DNA from: Haloferax sp046557615
Lineage (GTDB): Archaea; Halobacteriota; Halobacteria; Halobacteriales; Haloferacaceae
DNA length: 64,000 bases
Direction of reading: 5' to 3'
Assembly: GCF_046557615.1 (NCBI RefSeq)
Contig: NZ_JBKIII010000001.1
Coordinates: 1,178,001-1,242,000, forward strand
The notes below the pieces were generated by a model, which saw nothing but the letters and a program-made list of their open reading frames with translations, had not been told where the DNA came from and ran no database searches. Shown here in pieces: positions 1-8,110 of the stretch (its first letter is position 1; every line of letters starts with the position of its first letter). The translations under genes and the position numbers were made by a program.

Positions 1-2
1 TT

Positions 3-449
3 CTCGAACGGACCGGCTGTATCGCCGTCATCGCTCATCACCTGCGCCGGGTACTCACGTCGGTTGCGTCGCTCACTGCCGGAACTGCCGTGAGTGCGTT
101 GACGATGAACGCAATCGCCGCCGACCAGTACATGAGCATCGTCGTCCCCGGCATGAGTTTCCGCGGCCTGTACGACGAGTTCGACTTGGAGAGCCGAAAC
201 CTCTCGCGCGCCGTCGAAGCCGCCGGAACGACCACGAGCGCCCTGATTCCGTGGGGGACCGGCGGCGCCTACATGGCCGACGTACTCGGCGTACCGACGC
301 TCTCCTACGCGCCGTACTACTTCCTCGGCCTGCTCTCGCCGCTCATCCTCATCGCCATGGGGCTGACCGGGTGGCGAATCACGAAGCAAGGCGAAGACAC
401 GCGAGCAGGACTTCGCGGCGCAGTCGCGTCCATCTCGGACGACGACTGA
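3..449 (+). CDS. Na+/H+ antiporter NhaC family, C-terminal part
   Basis: This is the C-terminal ~148 residues of a multi-pass membrane protein cut by the left edge of the window. The reading frame is open from base 3. It holds the stretch NAIAADQYMSIVVPG and the later motif LIPWGTGGAYMADVLGV, both typical of the last helices of NhaC-type sodium/proton antiporters, and ends with a hydrophobic helix (YYFLGLLSPLILIAMGL) and a short acidic cytoplasmic tail. Such antiporters export Na+ in exchange for H+ at the cytoplasmic membrane and matter for halophile ion balance. The family call is firm; the N-terminus is not visible. Confidence 0.8.
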   Translation, partial: LERTGCIAVIAHHLRRVLTSVASLTAGTAVSALTMNAIAADQYMSIVVPGMSFRGLYDEFDLESRNLSRAVEAAGTTTSALIPWGTGGAYMADVLGVPTLSYAPYYFLGLLSPLILIAMGLTGWRITKQGEDTRAGLRGAVASISDDD

Positions 450-506
450 CCACTCTCTCTTTCACCGACCGGTAGGCGTATTTTCGTCCACCAAGTAGCC
501 GACTCT

Positions 507-1169
507 ATGGAGGTCACCACGTCCGGGCAGTTCCGCGTGTATCGCAGTCCTCGTGACACGGACGAACTGCTCTTGCTCGAACGCCCGGTCGAAGGCATCG
601 ACTGGGCAGACGACGGACTCGTAGACGCGGGCGCAGACGACGCCTTCTCGCCGACCTACGTTTCGACCCGCGACTACGACGACACACTCGGCGAGACGGT
701 CGGTGAACTCGAACCCGGAAACGTCGTCGATGCGACGCTGGCGTGGGACGATGGCGTGCCGCGGTTCACGGCAGTCGAACTCCGTGACCGAACGAGATTC
801 CGTTTCGTCGGCGCGGCGACCGGACTGTTCGAAGCGGCGAGAGAGACGTGGCAGGCGACCGAAACTGCTGGCGAAGCCATTGGCTCACGAGTGACCTACG
901 GGACCGACGGCGACCCGAACGCCGCACTCTACGTGTTCGCAAAGCAGGCCGGGGCGCGCGACTTGTTCGACGAGTTCAGAAACGGCGTCCTTCCGCTCGA
1001 TCCACTCTTGGGTCGTATCGACGTGGACGTAGATACGAATGAGGAGCTTTCGGACGCCCCGAGAGAGGTGTTCGTCGTGCGACCGTTGGACGAGTCGTTC
1101 GTCCTCGTCGCGCTCGCGTTCGACCGAGAGGGCCTGTTCGCACGGACGATGCGCGAGACGTACTGTTGA
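507..1169 (+). CDS. Conserved haloarchaeal protein, DUF6663-like
   Basis: A 220-residue acidic soluble protein with no signal peptide or membrane segment. The N-terminal half reads as short beta strands (TSGQFRVYRSPRD, LLLERP), consistent with a compact beta domain. The C-terminal half contains an alpha-helical stretch ending in VRPLDESFVLVALAFDREGLFARTMRETYC. I associate it with the haloarchaeal DUF6663 group from memory only. It begins 57 bp after the antiporter gene on the same strand and may be co-transcribed. No function can be assigned. Confidence 0.7.
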   Translation: MEVTTSGQFRVYRSPRDTDELLLLERPVEGIDWADDGLVDAGADDAFSPTYVSTRDYDDTLGETVGELEPGNVVDATLAWDDGVPRFTAVELRDRTRFRFVGAATGLFEAARETWQATETAGEAIGSRVTYGTDGDPNAALYVFAKQAGARDLFDEFRNGVLPLDPLLGRIDVDVDTNEELSDAPREVFVVRPLDESFVLVALAFDREGLFARTMRETYC

Positions 1170-1282
1170 TGCTGACCGATTGCCGGTCAATTCTAACCAC
1201 GCTCAGTTCCAACCCGGTTCGACGCGTACGGTCGGTTCTTCGCCCGCGAAGACACGTTTGAAGACTGGTCGTCCGAGCCCAG

Positions 1283-1789
1283 TCAGTGTTGGGTGTGTTG
1301 AACCCAGCGTTGATAGATAGCAGACGCGCCGAACACAGAGAAGACGACAGACCCGAGGACGGGGGCACCGACGTTCGAAAGAACTGGGACGTTAGCTGCC
1401 ACAGCAATCATGAGAACGATACCGAGCCCAGCGAGCGTGGCATAGTACTCGCTCCACGAAAGCTCACCTTCGGGAACGACTTCCATGTACACCGTGACGT
1501 CGCCCGCTTGGGCCAACGAGACGAGTTTCGAATCTTCGTCGTAGGAGACGATGTCCAACTTGGCGAGTTTCGGGATGTGGGTCTGTTGGAGCGAGACGTA
1601 CGCGCTCTGTCGGATGTTGCGTGGTGGAGGCGCTTCGCCGGTTTCGCGTTCGGCGATACGCTCAGAGAGGTCACGAAGTGATAACTCGTCGTTGTCCTGG
1701 AGAAGTTCGATTGCCATTCGACGGCGCTCGTTACTGAGTACTTCGTGAATGTGCGTTTCAGAGAGACTGGATTCGGATGTCGTTGCCAT
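1283..1789 (-). CDS. Membrane-anchored winged-helix regulator (DUF7344-like)
   Basis: 168 residues. The first ~100 residues form a winged-helix DNA-binding domain typical of haloarchaeal DUF7344 proteins (HEVLSNERRRMAIELLQD, then LSLRDLSERIAERE, then a YVSLQQTHIPKLAKLDIVSYD wing region). Residues ~115-160 contain two hydrophobic segments (YATLAGLGIVLMIAVAANVPV and GAPVLGSVVFSVFGASAIY), so the domain is probably tethered to the membrane. The start at 1789 is the only sensible ATG. It is divergent from the NikR-like gene. The target is unknown. Confidence 0.75.
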   Translation of the reverse strand: MATTSESSLSETHIHEVLSNERRRMAIELLQDNDELSLRDLSERIAERETGEAPPPRNIRQSAYVSLQQTHIPKLAKLDIVSYDEDSKLVSLAQAGDVTVYMEVVPEGELSWSEYYATLAGLGIVLMIAVAANVPVLSNVGAPVLGSVVFSVFGASAIYQRWVQHTQH

Positions 1790-2019
1790 ATAAATATACG
1801 ATTACCTCGTGCCTGGTTGCTTCATGTATATCAACAGGTCATAATAAATATACGGTGTGGGATGACTGTCAGCCTCTGATGGGTGCCAAACCGGTTGACT
1901 GCGCTAGTATTCGCTTCGTTTCTTCGATACGGACATTCGTTCAAGCAAGAACATGGAAGTACGAATACGCGACATAAACGTCCCATTGAACGAGACGAGA
2001 GAACGGACTGATGCCAATC

Positions 2020-2031
2020 TTTAATATATTA
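2020..2031 (+). promoter_or_regulatory. TATA box of nikR-like gene
   Basis: An AT-rich TATA element (TTTAATATATTA) centred about 25 bp upstream of the ATG at 2050. This spacing puts transcription start at or near the start codon, so the mRNA is probably leaderless, as is common in haloarchaea. A second AT-rich run lies directly before the ATG. Confidence 0.55.
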
Positions 2032-2049
2032 CCGCGTTCGTTTTAATAC

Positions 2050-2475
2050 ATGACCGTCGTCAGTGTCTCAATGCCGGAAGAACTCCTCTCTCGCATCGAC
2101 TCGTTTGCAGAGGACCACGGCTACACCGGTCGGAGTGAAGTCGTCCGAGAGGCCGCCCGCAACCTCCTCGGAGAGTTCGAAGACAAGCGCCTCGAAGACC
2201 GTGAACTGATGGCCGTCGTGACCGTTATCTTCGACTTCGAGACGACCAGCGTCGAAGAGCGCATGATGCGCCTCCGTCACGAGTACGAAGGACTCGTCAA
2301 GTCGAACTTCCACAACCACGTCGGCAACCACTACTGCATGGAGTTGTTCATCTTGGAGGGTACACTCGAAGATATCTCGACGTTCGTCGGGAAGATTCGT
2401 GCGACTCGCGACACCCTGAGCGTCGATTATTCGGTGATGCCAATCGACCAGTTCACGGGGTTCATCAACGAGTAA
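2050..2475 (+). CDS. nikR: NikR-type nickel-responsive regulator (CopG family)
   Basis: 141 residues: an N-terminal ribbon-helix-helix DNA-binding domain (VVSVSMPEELLSRIDSFAE, then GRSEVVREAARNLL) followed by an ACT-like metal-sensing domain. The four high-affinity Ni ligands of E. coli NikR (H76, H87, H89, C95) have counterparts at H77, H88, H90 and C96 with exactly conserved spacing, within NFHNHVGNHYC. Such tetramers repress nickel uptake genes when Ni is bound. No nickel transporter is adjacent, so the target lies elsewhere. The start is supported by the TATA box ~25 bp upstream. Confidence 0.85.
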   Translation: MTVVSVSMPEELLSRIDSFAEDHGYTGRSEVVREAARNLLGEFEDKRLEDRELMAVVTVIFDFETTSVEERMMRLRHEYEGLVKSNFHNHVGNHYCMELFILEGTLEDISTFVGKIRATRDTLSVDYSVMPIDQFTGFINE

Positions 2476-2526
2476 CCGAACTCGGCGAAGCGAACGCTCA
2501 TTTTCATCCAGCAACGACTCTCGACA

Positions 2527-2787
2527 ATGAGCGACGCGGTTCCAATTACTATCTACACCCGCGAAGTCTGTCACCTCTGCGACGTTGCAGAAGCGACGAT
2601 TCGAGACGTTGCCGCCAACGAAGGCGTCGCTATCGACCTCTCGCTCGTCGATGTCGATGCGGACGATGAGCTTCGAACGAAATACGGCGAGCGCGTCCCG
2701 TACGTCTATATCGACGGTCGTCCAGCGTTCAAATTCGAGATTGACGAGGAGCGATTGCGAGAGAAATTAGCCTCGGCGTCTCACTGA
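2527..2787 (+). CDS. Glutaredoxin family protein
   Basis: An 86-residue thioredoxin-fold protein. The active site is C15-H-L-C18 in TREVCHLCDVAE, and the cis-proline signature lies in YGERVPYVYIDGRP. It is likely a cytosolic dithiol-disulfide oxidoreductase. In archaea without glutathione such proteins use other low-molecular-weight thiols or reductases (family knowledge). It follows nikR by 51 bp on the same strand, but there is no evidence for a shared role. Confidence 0.85.
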   Translation: MSDAVPITIYTREVCHLCDVAEATIRDVAANEGVAIDLSLVDVDADDELRTKYGERVPYVYIDGRPAFKFEIDEERLREKLASASH

Positions 2788-2884
2788 CTGGGCACTCGCA
2801 ACTCGCCAATTACCTTTCGGGCAGAACGCACCAACTTCACTGAGGCATATGTTCATGTCTTTTCCGAGCGTATTTTACGTGGCT

Positions 2885-3310
2885 ATGTCTACAGTTACCC
2901 CCACAGCAACCCTTCCACGAGCGACGCTCGCTCGACGCGGACTCTTGGCGGTTACGCTCTCGGTCATCGCAAACGCGCTCGTTCTCGCACTCGTTCTCGC
3001 CAGCGGTGCCGTCCAACCGTTCCCCCCACTCTCGTACCCGCCGGTAATCCTGTTCTCGGCGCTCGGAGCGCTCGGGGCCGCACTCGTCTACGGCGTCCTC
3101 TCAACTCGCGTAGAGAACCCGGATAGAACCTTTACACAAGTTGCAATCGCCGTACTCGTCCTCTCGTTCATCCCCGATATCGGACTGTTGTTCGGCGACC
3201 CGCTGGCGACTATTCCCGGCGTGGTCGTCCTGATGGCGATGCACACCATCGTCGCTGGGATATGTGTAGGGACGCTGACACGGGTTGGACGAGGACCAGA
3301 ACCGGTCTAA
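2885..3310 (+). CDS. Four-helix membrane protein, DUF6069-like
   Basis: About 141 residues with four hydrophobic segments (LLAVTLSVIANALVLALVL, VILFSALGALGAALVYGVL, VAIAVLVLSFIPDIGLLFG, IPGVVVLMAMHTIVAGICV). An upstream in-frame ATG at 2849 would add 12 residues. I prefer 2885 because MSTVTPTATLPRATLARRG looks like a normal hydrophilic N-terminus before the first helix. It resembles DUF6069 membrane proteins and its function is unknown. It converges with the halocyanin gene, only 3 bp away. Confidence 0.65.
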   Translation: MSTVTPTATLPRATLARRGLLAVTLSVIANALVLALVLASGAVQPFPPLSYPPVILFSALGALGAALVYGVLSTRVENPDRTFTQVAIAVLVLSFIPDIGLLFGDPLATIPGVVVLMAMHTIVAGICVGTLTRVGRGPEPV

Positions 3311-3313
3311 CCG

Positions 3314-3718
3314 CTATTTGACCACGACCGTACCGACCATCCCCGAACTCTCGTGCGGGACGCAGAAGTACTCGTACGTCCCTGCAACTTCGAATGTGTG
3401 TTCGTACGATTCACCGGGTCCGAAGAGTCCACCTTGTACGTCGTTTCGAGCCGCCTGCTCCGAGTCGAAGCCGCCGCTGGCGAAGTACATCGAATCGTCC
3501 GGAATCTCGTCTTCGTAGGCGGTGACAGTGTGTGGGACGTTGCTGTCGTTCGTCCACTCGACTGTCGTCCCCGCAGAGACAGTGAGACGCTTTGGGCTGA
3601 AGGCGAAGTCGTCGCCCATCGTAACGCGCTTGGTGTCGCTTCCGCCGCCCAAACAGCCAGCGGTCGCTGTCGCAACGAGGGCGGCACCACTGAGACGAAG
3701 AATATGTCGTCGATTCAT
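3314..3718 (-). CDS. Halocyanin-like blue copper lipoprotein
   Basis: 134 residues. An N-terminal signal sequence (RRHILRLSGAALVATATAGC) has a lipobox ending at C22, so the mature protein is likely lipid-anchored on the outer face of the membrane. The cupredoxin domain carries the type 1 copper ligands H63 (VPHTV), C119, H122 and M127 (FCVPHESSGM). It probably shuttles electrons to or from a membrane or extracellular partner. It is the last gene of the minus-strand metal operon, 24 bp after the ZIP transporter, so it may serve the multicopper oxidase two genes upstream. Confidence 0.88.
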   Translation of the reverse strand: MNRRHILRLSGAALVATATAGCLGGGSDTKRVTMGDDFAFSPKRLTVSAGTTVEWTNDSNVPHTVTAYEDEIPDDSMYFASGGFDSEQAARNDVQGGLFGPGESYEHTFEVAGTYEYFCVPHESSGMVGTVVVK

Positions 3719-3742
3719 TGCTGAAAGATTGGGTCGGGGGGA

Positions 3743-4975
3743 TTAGAGTGCGACGAAGAGGTCGGTGACGTACATCACGACGAGGCCGACGAGGAACGTC
3801 ACGAGGTTCAGCGCCGACGCGACGCGGCCATTTCGGCTAATCATGCCGCGCAGTTCCCACACGACCTGCAAGATTGCACCGACGCCGATAGCGAGGAAGA
3901 ACGCACCGAGCGTCGGCGAGAACGCGAGACTTCCGAGCCATCCGCCGAGGATGACTGGCGCGCCAGCGAGGACGCCGAGTCCGACGAAGTGAGCGAGTCG
4001 CGGGCGCTCTCCACGGGCGACGGGGGCGACGACCGCGGGGCCTTCGGTGACGTTGTGAATCATGAAGCCGACCACGAGGAACGCGCCGAGAGAGACGCGT
4101 CCGAGCGCGAACGAACTCCCGATAGCCAACCCTTCGGCGAGGTTGTGCAGGCCGATGCCGAGCGCGACGAGGTAGGCGACCCACAGTCCACTCTGTGCGC
4201 GCTCGTCACCTGCGTCTGCGCGACCTTTCCGCCATGCACTGACCGATTGGACGGCGAGCAGTGCGCCGACGATACCGAGTACGACGAGGGCAGTTCCCTC
4301 GAACGCACCGGGAACTTCTGCGCCTAATTCGAACGCCTCGAATCCGGCGTCGATGGCGAGGAACGCGAGGATACCCGCGGAGAACGCGAGAATCGCGTGG
4401 AGCCATCGGTCGCTCATCGACTGGAGGAACGGGAACCACAGCATCCCGAGGACGACGGGGATGACGCCCACGAACAGGCCGATGACGGCCATCGTCACCA
4501 ACAGGTCAGTGGTCAGCCCCGGCGACTGGTTCGGTGCGACGATGGTGTGGTGGACGGTACTCCCGTCGGAGAGGACGAGTGCGACTTCGAGGTCCCAACC
4601 GGGGTTCCAGTGATACGGAATCACGACTTGGGCACTCTCACGTGGGGCGAGCGTGTTGTCTCCGCCCGCACCCTCGACGTCGAAGTTCCAGTAGGCTTCC
4701 GCGACGAGTACTTGCGAGATGGTCACCTCGTTCGGCCCGTTGTTCGTGACGTGGACGACGACGGTTTCGTCGTTCGGGAGCGTCGTATGCGTAATCGACA
4801 CGTCGGGAAGCGGTTCGCCGCCCGTGTCGAGCGACGACAATGGAGTGAACACGAAGAAGCCGCCGACGATGAGTCCGAGCAGGAGAATCGGCAGTATGGC
4901 GACGACCCACTTCGGAAGGCCGAATGGCTGTGAAGATTGGGTTACGGTACCGCCGTCGGTGTTTGGTTTGCTCAT
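3743..4975 (-). CDS. ZIP-family metal transporter with extracytoplasmic N-terminal domain
   Basis: 410 residues. The C-terminal half is a ZIP transporter: metal-site helices carry LHNLAEGLAIG (about residue 275) and MIHNVTEGPAVVAPVA (about 310), the paired H-N-x-x-E-G motifs that bind Zn, Fe or Mn. Unlike simple bacterial ZIPs it has ~150 extra N-terminal residues: a membrane anchor (VVAILPILLLGLIVGGFFVF), then a beta-rich domain (VSITHTTLPNDETVVVHVTNNGPNEVTISQ is split here for length: VSITHTTLPND, VVVHVTNNGP) resembling CARDB-like folds on the outer face. The ATG directly abuts the stop codon of the multicopper oxidase, so the two are translationally coupled. Substrate unknown; the DtxR-type regulator suggests Mn or Fe. 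Confidence 0.85.
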   Translation of the reverse strand: MSKPNTDGGTVTQSSQPFGLPKWVVAILPILLLGLIVGGFFVFTPLSSLDTGGEPLPDVSITHTTLPNDETVVVHVTNNGPNEVTISQVLVAEAYWNFDVEGAGGDNTLAPRESAQVVIPYHWNPGWDLEVALVLSDGSTVHHTIVAPNQSPGLTTDLLVTMAVIGLFVGVIPVVLGMLWFPFLQSMSDRWLHAILAFSAGILAFLAIDAGFEAFELGAEVPGAFEGTALVVLGIVGALLAVQSVSAWRKGRADAGDERAQSGLWVAYLVALGIGLHNLAEGLAIGSSFALGRVSLGAFLVVGFMIHNVTEGPAVVAPVARGERPRLAHFVGLGVLAGAPVILGGWLGSLAFSPTLGAFFLAIGVGAILQVVWELRGMISRNGRVASALNLVTFLVGLVVMYVTDLFVAL

Positions 4976-6244
4976 TTAGACCACCTCGAAGAAACTCATC
5001 CAGCCAAGTTCGGCAAATTCGGACTGGTGGGCGTGGAACATGTACAGTCCAGCGTCGTGGTTGGAGTAGTCCAACTCGATGATGCCGCGCTGTGCCTGAC
5101 ATTGCATGACCGTATCGACCCGTTTCTGGGTCGGCAGCAGCGTGGTGCCGTGGTCGTAGTAGTCGAAGAACTGCGAGTGAGTGTGGAACGAGTTGATGAG
5201 GTCGAACTCGATGGCGTTGATGAGGTACACTCGGTGTCGCTGCGTCTTGTCTAACTGAATCGGGCGCTTGGTCTCACCTGCCTCCCAGTTGCCGTTGCCG
5301 TCGGTCTGGCCGACACCGTAGGCGAATGCACGGGTGTTGACGGCGTAGACCTCGTTACCACCGTCGAAGTTGGTGTCGAAGCCGTTCATCACCATCACCA
5401 TCTCGTTGACGGCGTCGTTTTCGGGGTACTCGTGATTCCGGCTCTTGGCTTCGGCGACGAGTTCTGCGCGGAGTTCGTCGGTGATTTGTGAGCGGTGGAA
5501 ATCACAGTACTCCTCGGGTCGCTCAGCGACGCGTTCCGGGTCGGGGTCGATGATGATTGCGCCGTACAGGCCGCGGTGGATGTGCTCTTTCAGCGGGAGC
5601 GAGTGGCAGTGATAGAAGTGACTCCCAGCGGGTTGGGCAATCCACTCGTAGGTGAACGACTCGCCGGTGTTGAGTACACCCGGCCCGTTCGTCGGGATGC
5701 CGTCCATATTCGGATTCAAGTTCCGAAGGTGTGGGTGGATGGTGTGCGCGTGGCGTCCGAGGTTCTCGAACTTCACGCGAATCAGGTCGCCTTCGACGGC
5801 GCGAATCGTCGGGCCGGGCACCTGTCCGTTGTAGGCCCACGCCTGAAACTCGATGCCGGGGGCGATGGTAATCGTCGTATCTACCGCAGTAAACGTGAAT
5901 TCACGAACCGTACGCCCGTCTTCCTCGTAGATGTCCTGTGGGACGTTCTCTTGCTCGCCACGCCCGGTGTTGAACTGGTAGAGGTACTCGTGTGGGTCGA
6001 AATCGAGGTCGCGGTACTCACCGACCGCGCCGAAGTTTCCGTGGGAGTCGCCGCCGTGCCCGCCGCTGTCGTGTTCACCGCTGTTGCCGCGGCCGACACC
6101 AGCGAGTGCTGCGCCCCCTGCGAGGCCAAGGCCGCCGAGGACTGCACGGCGGGTGGTCTTGAAGTCGGTTTCGAGAGATTCGACTAATCTATGCTCCAGT
6201 TTTTCTGAAAGCTCGGTTGCTCGTTTGTAGTCTAGTGAAGGCAT
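4976..6244 (-). CDS. Tat-exported multicopper oxidase
   Basis: 422 residues with a Tat signal (TTRRAVLGGLGLAGGAALAG, about residues 30-50) preceded by a 30-residue hydrophilic leader. Two cupredoxin domains follow. The copper ligand clusters are visible: HAHTIHPH, HFYHCHS followed by KEHIHRGLYG, NSFHTHSQFF, and near the C-terminus MFHAHQSEFAELGWM. This His/Cys/Met pattern fits two-domain laccase-like oxidases or NirK-like proteins, using an extracellular electron donor. Its place between a metal regulator and a metal transporter suggests metal oxidation (Mn or Fe) or copper handling rather than denitrification; that is inference. The start abuts the stop of the regulator gene. Confidence 0.87.
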   Translation of the reverse strand: MPSLDYKRATELSEKLEHRLVESLETDFKTTRRAVLGGLGLAGGAALAGVGRGNSGEHDSGGHGGDSHGNFGAVGEYRDLDFDPHEYLYQFNTGRGEQENVPQDIYEEDGRTVREFTFTAVDTTITIAPGIEFQAWAYNGQVPGPTIRAVEGDLIRVKFENLGRHAHTIHPHLRNLNPNMDGIPTNGPGVLNTGESFTYEWIAQPAGSHFYHCHSLPLKEHIHRGLYGAIIIDPDPERVAERPEEYCDFHRSQITDELRAELVAEAKSRNHEYPENDAVNEMVMVMNGFDTNFDGGNEVYAVNTRAFAYGVGQTDGNGNWEAGETKRPIQLDKTQRHRVYLINAIEFDLINSFHTHSQFFDYYDHGTTLLPTQKRVDTVMQCQAQRGIIELDYSNHDAGLYMFHAHQSEFAELGWMSFFEVV

Positions 6245-6946
6245 CTAACTCATCTCGCTCAGTTGCTCGGCGGCGACGGCAGATTCGCCGGGTCGAGCGA
6301 CGTAGATATTCACCGCGGTGTCTGTGGGAAGTGAGAGTTGGTCACCGGTTCCCCGAACTTCGACCGTAATCATCCCGAACGGCGCGACTTCGACGATTTC
6401 GAGTGTCGCACCGAGTGTGACTCCGGCGTTCGAAAGATACGTCAGTACGTCCGAACTGCTGTTTCGAACCTCCGAGACGACCACTACGTCGCCCTCGCGG
6501 CATTGGTCTACAGAGTACTGTGGACTCCCCCGTGGAATTTCGAGGTCTCTCGTCGGGATGGGCGCGCCATGTGGGTCGGTTACGGGGTACCCAAGCAGTT
6601 CGGCGATTCGGTCGGCAAATTTCTCACTGATGTAGTGTTCGAGAACGTCGGCCTCGTCGTGGACGTTCGACCAATCGTAGCCCAGATACTCGGTCAAAAA
6701 CCGTTCGAGCAGTCGATGGTTGCGAAGCACCGCAAGCGCCTGTCGCTCCCCATCGGGAGTCAGACGAGCGCCGCGATATCGTTCGTATTCGACGAGTCCG
6801 TCCTCGGACAATCGCTGTAACATCGTGGTGACAGTCGGTGGTTGAACCCCCATCTCCGCCGCAATCTGTGAGGATTGAGCCGGAACGTCGTCGCTCTGAA
6901 GTCGGTGAATCGACTTCAGGTAATCTTGGACTTTTGGGGTCACCAT
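6245..6946 (-). CDS. DtxR/MntR-family metal-dependent repressor
   Basis: 233 residues: an N-terminal winged helix (QDYLKSIHRLQSD, QSSQIAAEMGVQPPTVTTML), a dimerisation and metal-binding region (RNHRLLERFL and NVHDEADVLEHYIS, then DPHG, carrying the usual His/Glu ligands), and a C-terminal FeoA/SH3-like domain (GDVVVVSEVRNSS to VRGTGDQLSLP). It is the first gene of the operon with the oxidase, ZIP transporter and halocyanin, all abutting or nearly so. A perfect palindrome in its own promoter suggests autoregulation by Mn2+ or Fe2+. It is like SirR/TroR/IdeR regulators; the exact metal cannot be read. Confidence 0.87.
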   Translation of the reverse strand: MVTPKVQDYLKSIHRLQSDDVPAQSSQIAAEMGVQPPTVTTMLQRLSEDGLVEYERYRGARLTPDGERQALAVLRNHRLLERFLTEYLGYDWSNVHDEADVLEHYISEKFADRIAELLGYPVTDPHGAPIPTRDLEIPRGSPQYSVDQCREGDVVVVSEVRNSSSDVLTYLSNAGVTLGATLEIVEVAPFGMITVEVRGTGDQLSLPTDTAVNIYVARPGESAVAAEQLSEMS

Positions 6947-6959
6947 AGGAGAGGATTAG

Positions 6960-6975
6960 ATATGTCTAAACATAT
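6960..6975 (-). promoter_or_regulatory. Palindromic operator overlapping promoter of the metal operon
   Basis: A perfect inverted repeat ATATGT-CTAA-ACATAT lies 14-29 bp upstream of the regulator's ATG. It overlaps the place where the TATA box of a leaderless transcript should be. DtxR-family repressors bind such palindromes and block TBP/TFB access (family knowledge). It is therefore the likely autoregulatory site for the operon at 3314-6946. Confidence 0.55.
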
Positions 6976-7035
6976 AGTTTGTTATGTTTGGTGTCGCCAC
7001 TCAGCGGGTGTTTGGTCTCGACCGAGAAATGCTCA

Positions 7036-7608
7036 CTACACCTGTGCGACGACCTTCAGCCACGTTTGGTCGTCTTGGAGTGCTATCGAATCGAATCCAA
7101 CACCTGCGACGAGTGACCGAACTTCGTCGGGGAGGTATCGCTCGAAGTAGCGTCCGTCGGTGTGGTACCCACTCTCCTCGCCGCGGTACACCGAGAGGTA
7201 GACGACTCCGTCGTCGTCGAGGATGCGCCTGAACTCTCGAAGCGTATCAGTTGCATCCGCCGTCGGAATGTGGAGGAACGACGCGCAACTCCAGACACCG
7301 TCGAACGTGTTTTCCGCGAATGGGAGGTGGCGCATATCTCCCTGCACGAACGAGGCGTCTGGAACCGACGCCTGTGCCGCCTCGATGAACGGTCGTGTGA
7401 GGTCGAAGGCGACGACATCGAATCCACCGTCTACGAAGGTTTCCGTGTCGATGCCGGGGCCGCAGCCAACGTCCAAGATTCGCTCGCCGCGTAGGTGGGC
7501 GTAGAATTCGTCTCCGAACCGTTCGGCAACCGACTCGGCGCGGTACTTCTCGATGAACGCAGCAGCGTCGTCTTCGTAGACGTCGGCGGTTCGAGAGACT
7601 TCGTCCAT
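7036..7608 (-). CDS. Class I SAM-dependent methyltransferase
   Basis: 190 residues with the Rossmann methyltransferase signature: motif I ILDVGCGPGIDTETF (about residues 43-57), an acidic residue after strand 2 (VVAFDLTRPFIEAA), and motif IV-like FDGVWSCASFLHIP. It belongs to the Methyltransf_11/25 group of small-molecule methylases. The substrate cannot be deduced. It stands alone between the metal operon and the lipoprotein cluster. Confidence 0.82.
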   Translation of the reverse strand: MDEVSRTADVYEDDAAAFIEKYRAESVAERFGDEFYAHLRGERILDVGCGPGIDTETFVDGGFDVVAFDLTRPFIEAAQASVPDASFVQGDMRHLPFAENTFDGVWSCASFLHIPTADATDTLREFRRILDDDGVVYLSVYRGEESGYHTDGRYFERYLPDEVRSLVAGVGFDSIALQDDQTWLKVVAQV

Positions 7609-7666
7609 AGATGGACTTCAAACGGATAGATGTTAGAACTGGCCGCTGAACCTCTCGACTATCGAA

Positions 7667-8110
7667 CTACCCTGCTGCGAATTTCTCGTCCGCGCTGTAG
7701 ACGAGATACGAGTCGAACCTTCCGTCAACGCGTTTGTGTCCTTCGGCAGAGACGTGTTTTTTGTCCCAGATATCTGTGGACTCGATGAGTACGTACGTCG
7801 GCCTCGCTTTGGTCGTGAAATTTACTGCAACGATTCCTGGTGCTAACTCTGAGTTGGTCGAGAGGTCTCCCACTGAGACCGTTTCAATCTGCTCCCTGTT
7901 TGCATCATAGAGAACAATCCGTACGTCGTGAACCGTGACATCCGGGCTAGCCCCTCGTTCGGCCTCTATTGTGCCGTTCATTCGGAACGTCGAATTTTGT
8001 TGCTCGACGACACCGTGAAAATCGACTTCGTGACCGGGTTCAGCTGGATACGTAGCACAGCCCGCAGTGAGTAGTAGTACAGCGAGCAGCACATGGACGG
8101 TGTGTTTCAT
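7667..8110 (-). CDS. Lipoprotein of the tandem paralogue cluster (type B, copy 1)
   Basis: 147 residues. The signal peptide VHVLLAVLLLTAGC has a lipobox at TAGC. The mature part is a small beta-rich domain with VHDVRIVLYDANREQIETVSVGDLS, a motif shared by all five neighbouring genes. It is clearly paralogous to the gene at 9267-9713 (shared LLAVLLLTAGC, NSTFRM, ERGASP). The start overlaps the stop of the upstream gene (8107-8110), so the two are a translationally coupled pair. Function unknown; probably a surface lipoprotein. Confidence 0.7.
   Translation of the reverse strand: MKHTVHVLLAVLLLTAGCATYPAEPGHEVDFHGVVEQQNSTFRMNGTIEAERGASPDVTVHDVRIVLYDANREQIETVSVGDLSTNSELAPGIVAVNFTTKARPTYVLIESTDIWDKKHVSAEGHKRVDGRFDSYLVYSADEKFAAG

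Noticed and set aside
5495..6187. 230-codon open frame on the plus strand
   Set aside because: Antisense to the multicopper oxidase, whose copper motifs are unambiguous.
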